Shown in pieces: positions 25,151 to 33,379 of a stretch of 56,337 bases of DNA. The notes under the pieces were generated by a model. The model had not been told where the DNA came from, did no database searches, and saw nothing but the letters and a program-made list of their open reading frames with translations. The position numbers were made by a program, and so were the translations under genes. How positions within the stretch are numbered: the first letter of the stretch is position 1; every line of letters begins with the position of its first letter. The stretch comes from Bacteroidales bacterium (lineage in GTDB: Bacteria; Bacteroidota; Bacteroidia; Bacteroidales; Tenuifilaceae): the NCBI GenBank assembly GCA_003818205.1, contig RPRQ01000029.1, forward strand, positions 1 through 56,337, written 5' to 3'.

Positions 25151-26659
25151 TTAACGTACACCTCTACCACCTAACCTGTAATCCCTACTTCTGTTGGCAC
25201 CATTATTTAACCAATCTCTATTGCTAGTAATACAATATTGCCAACCATTATCGTACCAGTTGCCACCACGCATAATACCTCCTTGGTCTCCACCTCCATT
25301 AGGAGGCCAATTTGGTGTATCCGCTACACCCGTTGCGGTTAAGCTACCATCACCGGGTGAATTGGTAAATGAGCTGTAATTGTATGCCATACCACCAACA
25401 CACTGCTCAAAAACATTACCAGCCATATCCATGGCTCCGTAGTAAGCAGCACCCGCTTGTGCACGATTAGTAATTGATGTAGCTGCAAACCCACATCGTA
25501 TTGGACCTCTATTGTTAACAACTCCAACAGCATACGCACAAAGCCCTGTTCCAATAGTTAATGACACTTCGTTTACTGCACCTGGATAGGCAATTCCACC
25601 CGAATTTGTAGCGGTAATGGTTGTTGTTCCCCATACATACTCATTAATAACCGGAGCTGCTGTACCTCTACATATTTTTTCAAACTCGAATTCAGTCATT
25701 GGTCGTAAGGCAGCCCAATCGAGGTATGCGATAAGATCAGCCCAGTTTAGCCAGTTGCAAGCAACATCTTTACCATCATCGGCTTCGTCAAAAACTCCAT
25801 TCAGATTTAGATCACACCCTACAATTGCAGGGATATTATTAACTGTACCAGGGGTCTTGATTTTAATTCCATTTCGGCAATGTGAAGGGTTTGGTGAACC
25901 TGCAAGAACAAAGCTTCCTATAATAGAGTTGGGAGAAGCAGCAAATCGATTAATTTGCTGATCGTAAGTAAGGGTATTTAGAAAAGCAACATACTCCTCT
26001 TGGCTTATTTCATACTTCATCGCATAAAATCCATTGTAGCCAAGCGGGAATGTTGCTGGTAATGCAGCGGTAGAACCCCATGCAACATTAAACAGATACT
26101 GAGTTGCCGTTAAACCAGCAGCTTGTACAGCAGCATTTATCAATTTGGGCGCCATTGCTCCATCGCCAGTAAATCCGTATAATGCACTTGCCCCTCTATT
26201 ACCATCCCCAACAGAAAAATCTCCTTGTGGCACATAAACCATCTCAACACCATTCAGCTGATAATTATAGGTATCATCAGTGATATTCATTTTTAGGGTA
26301 ACCGTTGCTGAAGAAATATTTCCACTACCATTTGCTAACCTGCGAATGAATACACCTTTCCCATCAGCTGTAGATTCAACCTGAAGTATTCCGCCAGTAA
26401 TAGCATGATCGCCAGATGTAGTACTTAAGCCAACGTGCTGCCAAGGCAGATAGTTAGTTGCACAATCTTGGTATTTTATAAATATCCATACCGCATCCCA
26501 ATTTGTAGGCCCTGAGGATACTTTCCAGCTATTATCCCATTGGATTGTAAACCGAATATGAGTCGGATCGGAAACCGTTAAAGCGCCAAGCTGCAAATTA
26601 TTGGCATATGACGATGCAAAAGGGATTGAAATAATCAGAAATAATATTAGTCGTTTCAT
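25151..26659 (-). CDS. Secreted SUMF1-fold (formylglycine-enzyme-like) protein, paralogue 2
   Basis: A 502-residue protein with signal peptide MKRLILFLIISIPFASSYA. Residues about 20-130 form a beta-rich N-domain (IRFTIQWDNSWKVSSGPTNWDAVWIFIKYQDC, PWQHVGLSTTSGDH). The rest is a SUMF1/EgtB-type domain: YAMKYEISQEEYVAFLNTLTYDQ, RPMTEFEFEKICRG, DMAGNVFEQCVGG and the closing RGGNWYDNGWQYCITSNRD ... LGGRGVR. The paired catalytic cysteines of true formylglycine enzymes are not seen (one Cys in the final motif), so a structural or binding role like GldJ/GldK is more likely. It ends 43 bp after its paralogue and about 100 bp before the repeat protein, same strand. Confidence 0.85.
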   Translation of the reverse strand: MKRLILFLIISIPFASSYANNLQLGALTVSDPTHIRFTIQWDNSWKVSSGPTNWDAVWIFIKYQDCATNYLPWQHVGLSTTSGDHAITGGILQVESTADGKGVFIRRLANGSGNISSATVTLKMNITDDTYNYQLNGVEMVYVPQGDFSVGDGNRGASALYGFTGDGAMAPKLINAAVQAAGLTATQYLFNVAWGSTAALPATFPLGYNGFYAMKYEISQEEYVAFLNTLTYDQQINRFAASPNSIIGSFVLAGSPNPSHCRNGIKIKTPGTVNNIPAIVGCDLNLNGVFDEADDGKDVACNWLNWADLIAYLDWAALRPMTEFEFEKICRGTAAPVINEYVWGTTTITATNSGGIAYPGAVNEVSLTIGTGLCAYAVGVVNNRGPIRCGFAATSITNRAQAGAAYYGAMDMAGNVFEQCVGGMAYNYSSFTNSPGDGSLTATGVADTPNWPPNGGGDQGGIMRGGNWYDNGWQYCITSNRDWLNNGANRSRDYRLGGRGVR

Positions 26660-26701
26660 CTTGTTTAATTTTTAAGTTAATGGTTTGACCTACAATTTCG
26701 G

Positions 26702-28228
26702 TTAAGGTACTCTTACCCCACGCCCCCCAACCCGATTATCTCTACCTTGGTTCACATTGGATGCCATCCAATCTCTATTACTTGCAATACATACACCAAC
26801 TGCATCATACCAATTGCCTCCTCTACAAATACCACCAAAACCTTGTCCTCCACCTAAAGGAGGCCAGTTCGCAGTATTTGCACCACCAGACACATTTAGG
26901 TCACCATCACCATTCTCAGTAGTAAAGGTGCTGTAGTTATACCCGTTATACCCACCAATACACTGTTCGTTAACATTGCCGCTCATTTCCATAACACCAT
27001 AATAGGTTGAACCAGCCATTGTACGGGTAGTTGTTGATGTTGCAGCAAATCCACAACGTAAAGGGCCACGATTATTATTAGTACCAATTCCATACGCACA
27101 TAAACCATTACCGCTTAAAATTGATACCTCGTTTGAAGCACCAGGGTAAACTATTGCACCTGAATTGGCTGCAAGGGTCGTAGTAGTACCCCATACATAT
27201 TCATTTGCAATAGGTATAGCTAACCCCCTGCTTACTTTTTCATATTCAAATTCTGTCATTGGGCGTAAGGCAGCCCAATCGAGAAAAGCCATTAAATCGG
27301 CCCAGCTTAGCCAATTACATGCTATATTTTGGCCATCGTCAGGTTCATCAAAAACTCCATTAAGGTTAAGATCACACCCCACTACAGCAGGCACGTTACT
27401 AACTTGTCCCGGAGTTTTAATCCGTATTCCATTTCGACAGTTCTGTGGGTTTGGCAATCCGGCAATAGCAAATGTTCCGGTTGATGAGTTTGGTGCGTTT
27501 GTAAATCGTGTTTGTTGTTGATCGTACGTTAGCGTATTGAGGAAAGCGGCATATGCTTCTTGGCTAATTTCGTATTTCATAGAATAGAACGCATTGTAAC
27601 CCATTGGATAGGTTGATGTAAGAGGAGTTGATGATCCCCATCCTGCATTTGATAAATACTGTGCAGAAGTTAATCCAGCAGTTTGAACTGCATTGGTAAT
27701 TATTAAAGGATCAAAAGCACCATCTCCAGTAAAGCCATAACGATTTCCTCCTCCCCGGTTGCCGTCCCCAATGCTAAAATCACCCTGAGGGATATAGACC
27801 ACTTCAATGCCATTCAGCTGATAATTGTAGCTATTATCAGTAATGGTCATTTGCAGTGTAACAGTGGCCGATGTAATATTTCCGCTTCCTGCAGCAGAGC
27901 GATGAATAAATACTCCTTTTCCATCAGAAACAGCATCAATTTGCAAAACGCCACCGGTTACCGTATGATCTCCAGATGTAGTACTTAAACCAACATGCTG
28001 CCAAGGCAGATAGTTAGTGGCACAATCCTGATACTTAATAAAAATCCATACCGCATCCCAATTGGCAGGACCACCTGTAACTTTCCAGCTATTGTCCCAT
28101 TGAATGGTAAATTGCAAATGAGTAGCATCAGGTCGAGTAATAACACCAAACTGTAAATTATTAGCAATTGAATCGCTTGCCAATAAAATAATGATTAACA
28201 AAAAAGTTATTTTTCTCATATATTTCAA
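26702..28228 (-). CDS. Secreted SUMF1-fold protein, paralogue 1
   Basis: A 508-residue tandem paralogue of the next gene with the same domain order: signal peptide (about 1-22), N-domain (LQFTIQWDNSWKVTGGPANWDAVWIF), then SUMF1 domain (YSMKYEISQEAYAAFLNTLTYDQQ, RPMTEFEYEKVSRGL, EMSGNVNEQCIGG, RGGNWYDAVGVCIASNRDWM ... VGGRGVRVP). Residue identity between the two is high over the whole length, showing a tandem duplication with later divergence. Again only one cysteine lies in the last motif. It is first in the three-gene minus-strand cluster, after a 400-bp A/T-rich leader region that should carry the promoter. Confidence 0.85.
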   Translation of the reverse strand: MKYMRKITFLLIIILLASDSIANNLQFGVITRPDATHLQFTIQWDNSWKVTGGPANWDAVWIFIKYQDCATNYLPWQHVGLSTTSGDHTVTGGVLQIDAVSDGKGVFIHRSAAGSGNITSATVTLQMTITDNSYNYQLNGIEVVYIPQGDFSIGDGNRGGGNRYGFTGDGAFDPLIITNAVQTAGLTSAQYLSNAGWGSSTPLTSTYPMGYNAFYSMKYEISQEAYAAFLNTLTYDQQQTRFTNAPNSSTGTFAIAGLPNPQNCRNGIRIKTPGQVSNVPAVVGCDLNLNGVFDEPDDGQNIACNWLSWADLMAFLDWAALRPMTEFEYEKVSRGLAIPIANEYVWGTTTTLAANSGAIVYPGASNEVSILSGNGLCAYGIGTNNNRGPLRCGFAATSTTTRTMAGSTYYGVMEMSGNVNEQCIGGYNGYNYSTFTTENGDGDLNVSGGANTANWPPLGGGQGFGGICRGGNWYDAVGVCIASNRDWMASNVNQGRDNRVGGRGVRVP

Positions 28229-28453
28229 TTTTACTTATACAATTCAATATCTTTTGTTTTTCTACGAAAATAATTAAATTAGTTACATCAAACCTTAGAC
28301 AAAGATTAAAAATTTTACAGACAATTATTTAACATCTTGATATTATGAAGATTATCACATTAAATTTATTGAACATCAAGCTATACAATTAGATACAAAA
28401 TGCCCTTAATATTTTTTTTATTTAAAAAAAAGCGAATTAGTTAATTTATAATT
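28229..28453. other. A/T-rich leader of the secreted cluster
   Basis: About 225 bp of very A/T-rich sequence upstream of the first SUMF1 gene. No open frame, hairpin or clear promoter box was recognised; it should hold the promoter of the minus-strand cluster. Confidence 0.4.
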
Positions 28454-28570
28454 CAATGTCGTTTAAGGAATTTAACCTAGCATTGTCCTGAGGACTATGC
28501 TAGGTTAATAAACCTTCTAACCCCGCATGGCGGGGTGGAAGAGTTGATTTAAAAACGCTAATCAGCATTG
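28454..28570. mobile_element. Second, decayed member of the CAATGTCGTTTA MITE family
   Basis: Starts CAATGTCGTTTAAG, matching the first 12 bases of the element in front of mnmE, and ends in CATTG. The interior carries two palindromes of different sequence: AACCTAGCAT...ATGCTAGGTT and ACCCCGCATGGCGGGGT. The right terminus has diverged (CAATGCTGATTAG when read inward) and the flanks ATTTATAATT / ATTTAATTGT are only partly alike, so it is a relative, not a clean insertion. Confidence 0.55.
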
Positions 28571-28576
28571 ATTTAA

Positions 28577-28627
28577 TTGTCAAAAAAAAGGCCTTTTCTG
28601 TTTCAGAAAAGGCCTTTTTTTTGACAA
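28577..28627. terminator. Bidirectional terminator
   Basis: Perfect 24-bp inverted arms (28577-28600 and 28604-28627) around a TTT loop; core AAAAGGCCTTTTCTG. A tract on the left and T tract on the right make it work both ways. It closes the minus-strand barrel gene at a distance of 9 bp. Confidence 0.85.
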
Positions 28628-28635
28628 CCAATTAA

Positions 28636-29139
28636 TTAGAAAATGTATGTAATCCCAAATTTTCCACCCGAGAAGGCATTACCCCCACCAAACTCAAGGT
28701 TTACCCCAAAATTGTTCTTGAAGAAGTATCTTGCACCAACCTGAGCCCCTAAGCCAAGGCCAGAAGCACCATCACCAGGATAATTAGAAGATGTTGTCCA
28801 AATATAGTAACCGAGGTTTAAACCAGCATAAACATCCCATTGGTTAGGAATTTCTAGCAATGAATTAAAATGGTAATTACCATTACCTGAAAAACCAAAA
28901 ATTGTACTTCGATAATTCTCTCCAACAAATTTCTGGTTATAAGATCTGAATGACGCCTCAAAGCCAACAGTTATGTCCTTATAAACGCCAAAATCCATAC
29001 CAACATAGATTGGAACACCCCAACCCGAAAAACCAACCCCTGCATTAATCTGCTTGCTACCCTTAGCTAGTGGGCTCTGAGCATTAGAAGTAGCTACAAA
29101 AACGAATAGTAATAGTACTATTATACCTGCTTTTCTCAT
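28636..29139 (-). CDS. Small outer-membrane beta-barrel protein
   Basis: 167 residues with a signal peptide (MRKAGIIVLLLFVFVATSNAQ). Alternating hydrophobic strands (INAGVGFSGWGVPIYVGMDFGV, DITVGFEASFRSY, STIFGFSGNGNYHF, WDVYAGLNLGYYIWT, LGLGAQVGARYFF, FGVNLEFGGGNAF, KFGITYIF) predict an eight-stranded barrel of OmpA/OmpW size, and the terminal Phe fits the BAM insertion signal. No ligand or function is indicated. Terminator directly downstream; upstream is the DUF6485 gene on the same strand. Confidence 0.85.
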   Translation of the reverse strand: MRKAGIIVLLLFVFVATSNAQSPLAKGSKQINAGVGFSGWGVPIYVGMDFGVYKDITVGFEASFRSYNQKFVGENYRSTIFGFSGNGNYHFNSLLEIPNQWDVYAGLNLGYYIWTTSSNYPGDGASGLGLGAQVGARYFFKNNFGVNLEFGGGNAFSGGKFGITYIF

Positions 29140-29263
29140 CTCAATTATTTATTAAGTTAATAATTATCGATTATTGATTTCCCAAAAATAGCTAAAAGGT
29201 ATTTGAAATAGCGTTTTTAGCTGCTAATTAAACCTTTTTTAACTTAAATTATTTCCATTGGCG

Positions 29264-29476
29264 CTACCTCAAATAGCTCGTACCTCGTTCCTTTACAATA
29301 TTAACAAAGTTATCGATTGAACGATTATATCCCTTTTCAATATCATTAGGGAAGTAACATGCAGGTAATTCGCCATGTTTTCGATGATAAGCCAAGCAAT
29401 CGCAGCAAACGCCATGCTTATTGCAAGCGTATGAGCAATTGCAAAACTTAATATTAGACTCCTTTTTACACTCCAT
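29264..29476 (-). CDS. DUF6485 cysteine-rich protein
   Basis: 70 residues with eight cysteines in a pattern that probably binds metal: [34 protein letters not shown]. The CNC-x-x-x-C-x3-G-x-CC-x-CLAYH core is the DUF6485 family found widely in Bacteroidota and Clostridia. No signal peptide, hence cytoplasmic. Role unknown. It precedes, on the same strand, the barrel gene and follows the LtaS-like gene by 46 bp. Confidence 0.85.
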   Translation of the reverse strand: MECKKESNIKFCNCSYACNKHGVCCDCLAYHRKHGELPACYFPNDIEKGYNRSIDNFVNIVKERGTSYLR

Positions 29477-29522
29477 TTTCTTAACTTGTTAACTTATCAA
29501 CATATCCGTTTATCAGCTTCTC

Positions 29523-31358
29523 CTACAATCTCAAAAAAATATCCTGATAGTATGAAAGGTAAGAGAACGCTTCATCCGAAACCCTTTCAATATCGCTGCC
29601 CTCCTTCAGAATAAATCTTTTGCTTGTATGATCGAAAATAACCGAAGCACTATCTGCTACAAAGCCAAAGCCATCGTTAAATACGTAGTAAGCATAGGGT
29701 TTACATCCGTTCGAAAGAAGGTTCTTAGAAAATTTGAATTGGTTTGATTTAACTCCTATTTGGCATAGAAGTGTAGCCGCCAAATCGACCTGCGAGCCCA
29801 TTTTTTGAATTACCAATGAATCGCGACTAACCGCTCCACCCAACCAAAGCATTGGTATTTTAAACTTGTTTAGGGAGTAGTTAATATCACCACCTGGGTA
29901 ACGATGCCCATGGTCGGCGATTAGAATGAACAGGGTGTTCTTATACCATTCCTTGGTTCGTGCCTCGTTAAAAAAGACACCTATACAGCTATCGGTGTAG
30001 TGAATAGCGTTAATAAACTTGGTCTGCTCATCGGAGCTATCAAATTTTGGCCTTGAAGGAATTTCAAAAGGCTCATGGCTTGTCAGGGTAAAGCACATCT
30101 TAAAAAATGCTCCGTTGGCCGTATCGCAGTCGGCTATAAGTCTTTCAAATACATACTCATCGTGCACACCCCACTTTGAATTCCGATACGATTTAGGAAA
30201 ATCATCCTGAGTAATCATATTCCGAAACTTAGCCGAATAGAGGTATGAACGGATATTGGCAAAATCGGGGTTTCCACCATAGTAGAATGTTGTTCTATAC
30301 CCTAGGCTGTCGAAAACACCACTTATGGTAGGTAGTTTTTGAGACTTCAACGGGTATTTAATGATTGACTTTGTGGATTGAGCAGGAAATCCGCTTACCG
30401 TAGCAACAATACCCTTATCGCTTCTATCGCCACTCGCAAAAACATGGTTAAAAAGTATTCCCTGCTTGCTTAGCTCGTTGAAATTGGGTGTTACACCCTT
30501 CAACCCTCCCAATGGCTCAATTACCTTTGAAGTAAAGCTCTCAAGCAGAATAATTACAACATTTGGACGATTGCTTTTCAGAACATTTAAACTAGTGCCA
30601 TTATCAAGCATTAGCTCAGCGGCAATGGTTTTCGCTTTCTCCTTATCAATATAATCCGGATACTTTTTATTCATCGAACCCGATTTCGACAGGCTATAAA
30701 TCATATTCCAAACCGAGTTCAGCGCAGCATGGTTGCAGTACATATTCTGGCTATAGTAAACTTTGCCGGGGTTCATGGGGGCAATCCCAAAGTTCCCTCG
30801 AATAGGAATAATCATCAACGCCGAAAAGAAGATAAAAGCAGGGATAAACCACCACCTACCCTTTTCGATTATTGTATCCTTTCTAACCACCCATTTTTGA
30901 TACGACCAATAAGAAACCAACAAAAACAGCACCCAAATAACCAAAAGCATTGCAACGATTAGTATAGGCGTAGAAGCAAATGCCTCTCCAGGAGTTTTTA
31001 GGAAGAATAGCGGTGTAGCATCAACCCTAAAACCCCAATTCCGGTAAAGTTCTAAGTCAGAAACAACTATAAAAGAAAAAATTGCTAAAAGGGAAATCGT
31101 ATAGTATTTAAAAATGGCCATTATCCATTTTCCATTTGAAAAAGATAATGCCGAAAGGAATAATCCCGATAGAAGTAAGATATAGCCTATTAGCGAAATA
31201 TCCATCCAAGCACCCCGAATGAAAATACTATACCAATCGCTCAAAAAGATTTGCGATGTTTGGCTTAACTGATAAACCATGAACAGCAAACGTGCGATAG
31301 CAAAGAATACTAACCAAAAAAGGAAGTATTTAATCAGAAAAACAAATCGTGCTTTCAT
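29523..31358 (-). CDS. LtaS-like sulfatase-fold membrane transferase
   Basis: 611 residues. The first 200 hold five transmembrane helices (for example YFLFWLVFFAIARLLF and LIVAMLLVIWVLFLLVSYW). From about 260 a periplasmic alkaline-phosphatase-superfamily domain follows: PNVVIILLESFTSK (metal-binding E), GDRSDKGIVATVSGFPAQSTKSI around the nucleophile region, WGVHDEYVFE, and ADHGHRYPGG near the end carrying the second metal ligands. Related enzymes move phosphoglycerol or phosphoethanolamine onto envelope glycans or lipids. The acceptor in this organism is unknown. The gene is divergent from the isoaspartyl peptidase gene across 104 bp. Confidence 0.85.
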   Translation of the reverse strand: MKARFVFLIKYFLFWLVFFAIARLLFMVYQLSQTSQIFLSDWYSIFIRGAWMDISLIGYILLLSGLFLSALSFSNGKWIMAIFKYYTISLLAIFSFIVVSDLELYRNWGFRVDATPLFFLKTPGEAFASTPILIVAMLLVIWVLFLLVSYWSYQKWVVRKDTIIEKGRWWFIPAFIFFSALMIIPIRGNFGIAPMNPGKVYYSQNMYCNHAALNSVWNMIYSLSKSGSMNKKYPDYIDKEKAKTIAAELMLDNGTSLNVLKSNRPNVVIILLESFTSKVIEPLGGLKGVTPNFNELSKQGILFNHVFASGDRSDKGIVATVSGFPAQSTKSIIKYPLKSQKLPTISGVFDSLGYRTTFYYGGNPDFANIRSYLYSAKFRNMITQDDFPKSYRNSKWGVHDEYVFERLIADCDTANGAFFKMCFTLTSHEPFEIPSRPKFDSSDEQTKFINAIHYTDSCIGVFFNEARTKEWYKNTLFILIADHGHRYPGGDINYSLNKFKIPMLWLGGAVSRDSLVIQKMGSQVDLAATLLCQIGVKSNQFKFSKNLLSNGCKPYAYYVFNDGFGFVADSASVIFDHTSKRFILKEGSDIERVSDEAFSYLSYYQDIFLRL

Positions 31359-31431
31359 CAGCTAAAGTTTAACCTGCGAATTTATTAAAAACTATAAGCC
31401 CTAAACATGTAAAGCAATAAAACAAATTACC

Positions 31432-31439
31432 TATTTTTG
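31432..31439 (+). promoter_or_regulatory. Putative -7 box of the isoaspartyl peptidase gene
   Basis: TATTTTTG matches TAnnTTTG and lies 23 nt before the ATG at 31463. No clear TTTG upstream partner was found. Confidence 0.4.
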
Positions 31440-31462
31440 CTTTGAACCTATAAATTACTATT

Positions 31463-32449
31463 ATGAAGATAAAAGTATTGCTTGTTATTGCCCTATTTAC
31501 GTATGGTTGCGCAAACAAATCCAGCAAACCCGAACCAAAATCGGATTGGGCGATAGCCCTACACGGTGGCGCTGGAAATATTTTACCTGAAGATTATACT
31601 CAGGAACAGCAAGATGCTTACACACACGAGCTGGGCTGTGCGCTGGAAATAGGAAAAAAAATTCTATCGGATGGAGGCACAAGCCTCGATGCGGTTGAGC
31701 ATGTTGTTCGTTACCTTGAAGATTGCCCCCTATTCAACGCTGGCAAAGGTGCTGTTTTTACACACGATGGGAAAAACGAGTTAGATGCGGCTATTATGGA
31801 TGGTAACGGCCTACGTGCGGGTGCCGTTGCGGGCGTAAGGGATATTAAAAACCCTATCAGTACTGCTCGGTTGGTAATGGATAAATCGGAGCATGTATTT
31901 ATGGTCGGCAAGGGTGCTTCGCTATTCGCTAAATCGCAAGGTGCTGAGATTGTGGATAGCACCTACTTTTACACCGAGAAGAGCTGGAAATCGCTTCAAA
32001 GAGCACTTGATAAAGAAAGCGTAAAGGATAAGAAGATGGGGACAGTTGGGTGCGTTGCGCTCGATAAATCGGGAAATCTTGCCGCAGCAACATCAACCGG
32101 TGGAATGACCAACAAGCGATATGGTCGGGTTGGTGATGTGCCAATCATTGGTTCAGGAACCTATGCGAACAATAATACCTGTGCGGTTTCGGCCACTGGA
32201 CATGGTGAATTCTTTATCAGATATACAGTATCGCATGATATTTCGGCATTAATTGAGTACAAGGGGTTATCGTTGGTTGATGCGGCTCACCAAGTTGTAA
32301 ACGTTAAGCTCGAAAAAGCAGGTGGCAAAGGTGGAATTATTGCTGTTGATAAGCATGGTAATATGGCACTTACCATGAATACCCCTGGAATGTTCAGAGC
32401 ATTTGCCAGCTCGAAGGGCGAACAGAAGATAGCAATTTTCAAAGAATAG
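31463..32449 (+). CDS. Isoaspartyl peptidase / plant-type L-asparaginase
   Basis: A 328-residue Ntn-hydrolase precursor that cleaves itself to alpha and beta subunits and then hydrolyses isoaspartyl dipeptides and asparagine. The nucleophile is T194 in the KMGTVGCVALD motif, with substrate residues in TSTGGMTNKRYGRVGDVPIIGSG. The N-terminus reads as a lipoprotein signal (LFTYGC, Cys16), so the enzyme is probably envelope-anchored, as in several Bacteroidota. Length normal. A compound repeat starts immediately after the stop. Confidence 0.92.
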   Translation: MKIKVLLVIALFTYGCANKSSKPEPKSDWAIALHGGAGNILPEDYTQEQQDAYTHELGCALEIGKKILSDGGTSLDAVEHVVRYLEDCPLFNAGKGAVFTHDGKNELDAAIMDGNGLRAGAVAGVRDIKNPISTARLVMDKSEHVFMVGKGASLFAKSQGAEIVDSTYFYTEKSWKSLQRALDKESVKDKKMGTVGCVALDKSGNLAAATSTGGMTNKRYGRVGDVPIIGSGTYANNNTCAVSATGHGEFFIRYTVSHDISALIEYKGLSLVDAAHQVVNVKLEKAGGKGGIIAVDKHGNMALTMNTPGMFRAFASSKGEQKIAIFKE

Positions 32450-32791
32450 TTAACGTGAGTTCGACGTAAGAAGCAACTTAACTACTTGTTTATTATCATT
32501 ATATCCTTAATGATTAATTGGAATAGTGCCTGCCTGCCGGGTTGGCAGGGTAGGCAGGGTTGCCCTATACATTGAATGTAGTAATATCAAGTATTTCATA
32601 AATTAGTAATATTTTAGTCGGTCAGTAGTGATTAAGTATTTAAACAGTTTCTAAATAAAATGGTCGTAAACAGCTTAACAGCTATGACTTACCATTAAAG
32701 CAGTGATAACGAACGAATGATTTACCCTTAATTAATTGATTTTTTGCAATTTGTTTTATTAAATTGCCTAAAATATAATCTTACTAGGTAT
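32450..32791. repeat. Intergenic region with compound repeat copy 2
   Basis: TTAACGTGAGTTCGACGTAAG starts at 32450 and ATTGGAATAGTGCCTGCC at 32517 leads a CTGCCGGG...GGCAGG palindrome, the same module order as at 3579-3700. The rest to 32791 is A/T-rich. The frame of the next gene is open back to 32744, but the ATG at 32792 is preferred. Nothing else seen. Confidence 0.65.
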
Positions 32792-33301
32792 ATGGCATTA
32801 AAAGTTAAATCGGAGAAGGTTAAACCCAAAGGGAAATTTCTCGTTTTCATCTTCTTTTTTGCAATGCTACTCATTCTCTTTGCAATTTTTCTTGCAATAC
32901 TACTTGTAATTGGAGGTTTTTCACTATCAAACGATTACTTCACATTCTACATTGATTTTTTAACCCTTACAATCATTTTACCGTTTATTATTGCCCTAAC
33001 CACTATATTATCATTCAAGTATTCTAGGATGCATGTTACCCCTGGCCATAGTGTTAATATTCCAAGGCTAAAAGAGCTTTTCCTAACCAAAACTGGTTAT
33101 CGGGTGATTGAGGAGCGTGAAGGGTATATTAAATTTGAAAGTTCGAAAGCGTTTTCACGCTTCATATGGTTGAATATCGATAAACCGATAATTGAGGTAA
33201 ATGGCGATGAGGTGCAAATTACCCTTAAAAAGCATACAGAAGCCGTTATCACACCATTGTTAGTTTATGGTAAGCATTTTGACATGAACGCTGAAAGCTA
33301 G
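32792..33301 (+). CDS. Membrane protein of unknown function
   Basis: 169 residues. A basic N-terminus (KVKSEKVKPKGK) precedes two transmembrane helices (FLVFIFFFAMLLILFAIFLAILLVIGGF and FYIDFLTLTIILPFIIALTTILSF). The last 75 residues form a soluble segment with alternating strands (GYRVIEEREGYIKFES, RFIWLNIDKPIIEVNGDEVQITLKK) resembling a small PH-like or Bacteroidota DUF fold, probably cytoplasmic. Not recognised. A strong terminator lies 25 bp after the stop, so it is a monocistron ahead of the aldolase-like gene. Confidence 0.65.
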   Translation: MALKVKSEKVKPKGKFLVFIFFFAMLLILFAIFLAILLVIGGFSLSNDYFTFYIDFLTLTIILPFIIALTTILSFKYSRMHVTPGHSVNIPRLKELFLTKTGYRVIEEREGYIKFESSKAFSRFIWLNIDKPIIEVNGDEVQITLKKHTEAVITPLLVYGKHFDMNAES

Positions 33302-33326
33302 CCAATATTTTTATTCTTATAGTAAC

Positions 33327-33356
33327 AACCCTGACCTGCTCAGGGTTTATTTTTTT
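33327..33356 (+). terminator. Rho-independent terminator
   Basis: AACCCTGA / TCAGGGTT stem (33327-33334 with 33340-33347) and a T-rich tail ending at 33356. Confidence 0.85.
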
Positions 33357-33379
33357 GAAATTAAATAAACTAATCCATT

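Noticed and set aside
25151-28228. Genuine formylglycine-generating enzymes
   Set aside because: The closing motif has one cysteine only, the proteins are secreted, and no sulfatase substrate gene with a Cys/Ser-x-Pro-x-Arg motif is adjacent.
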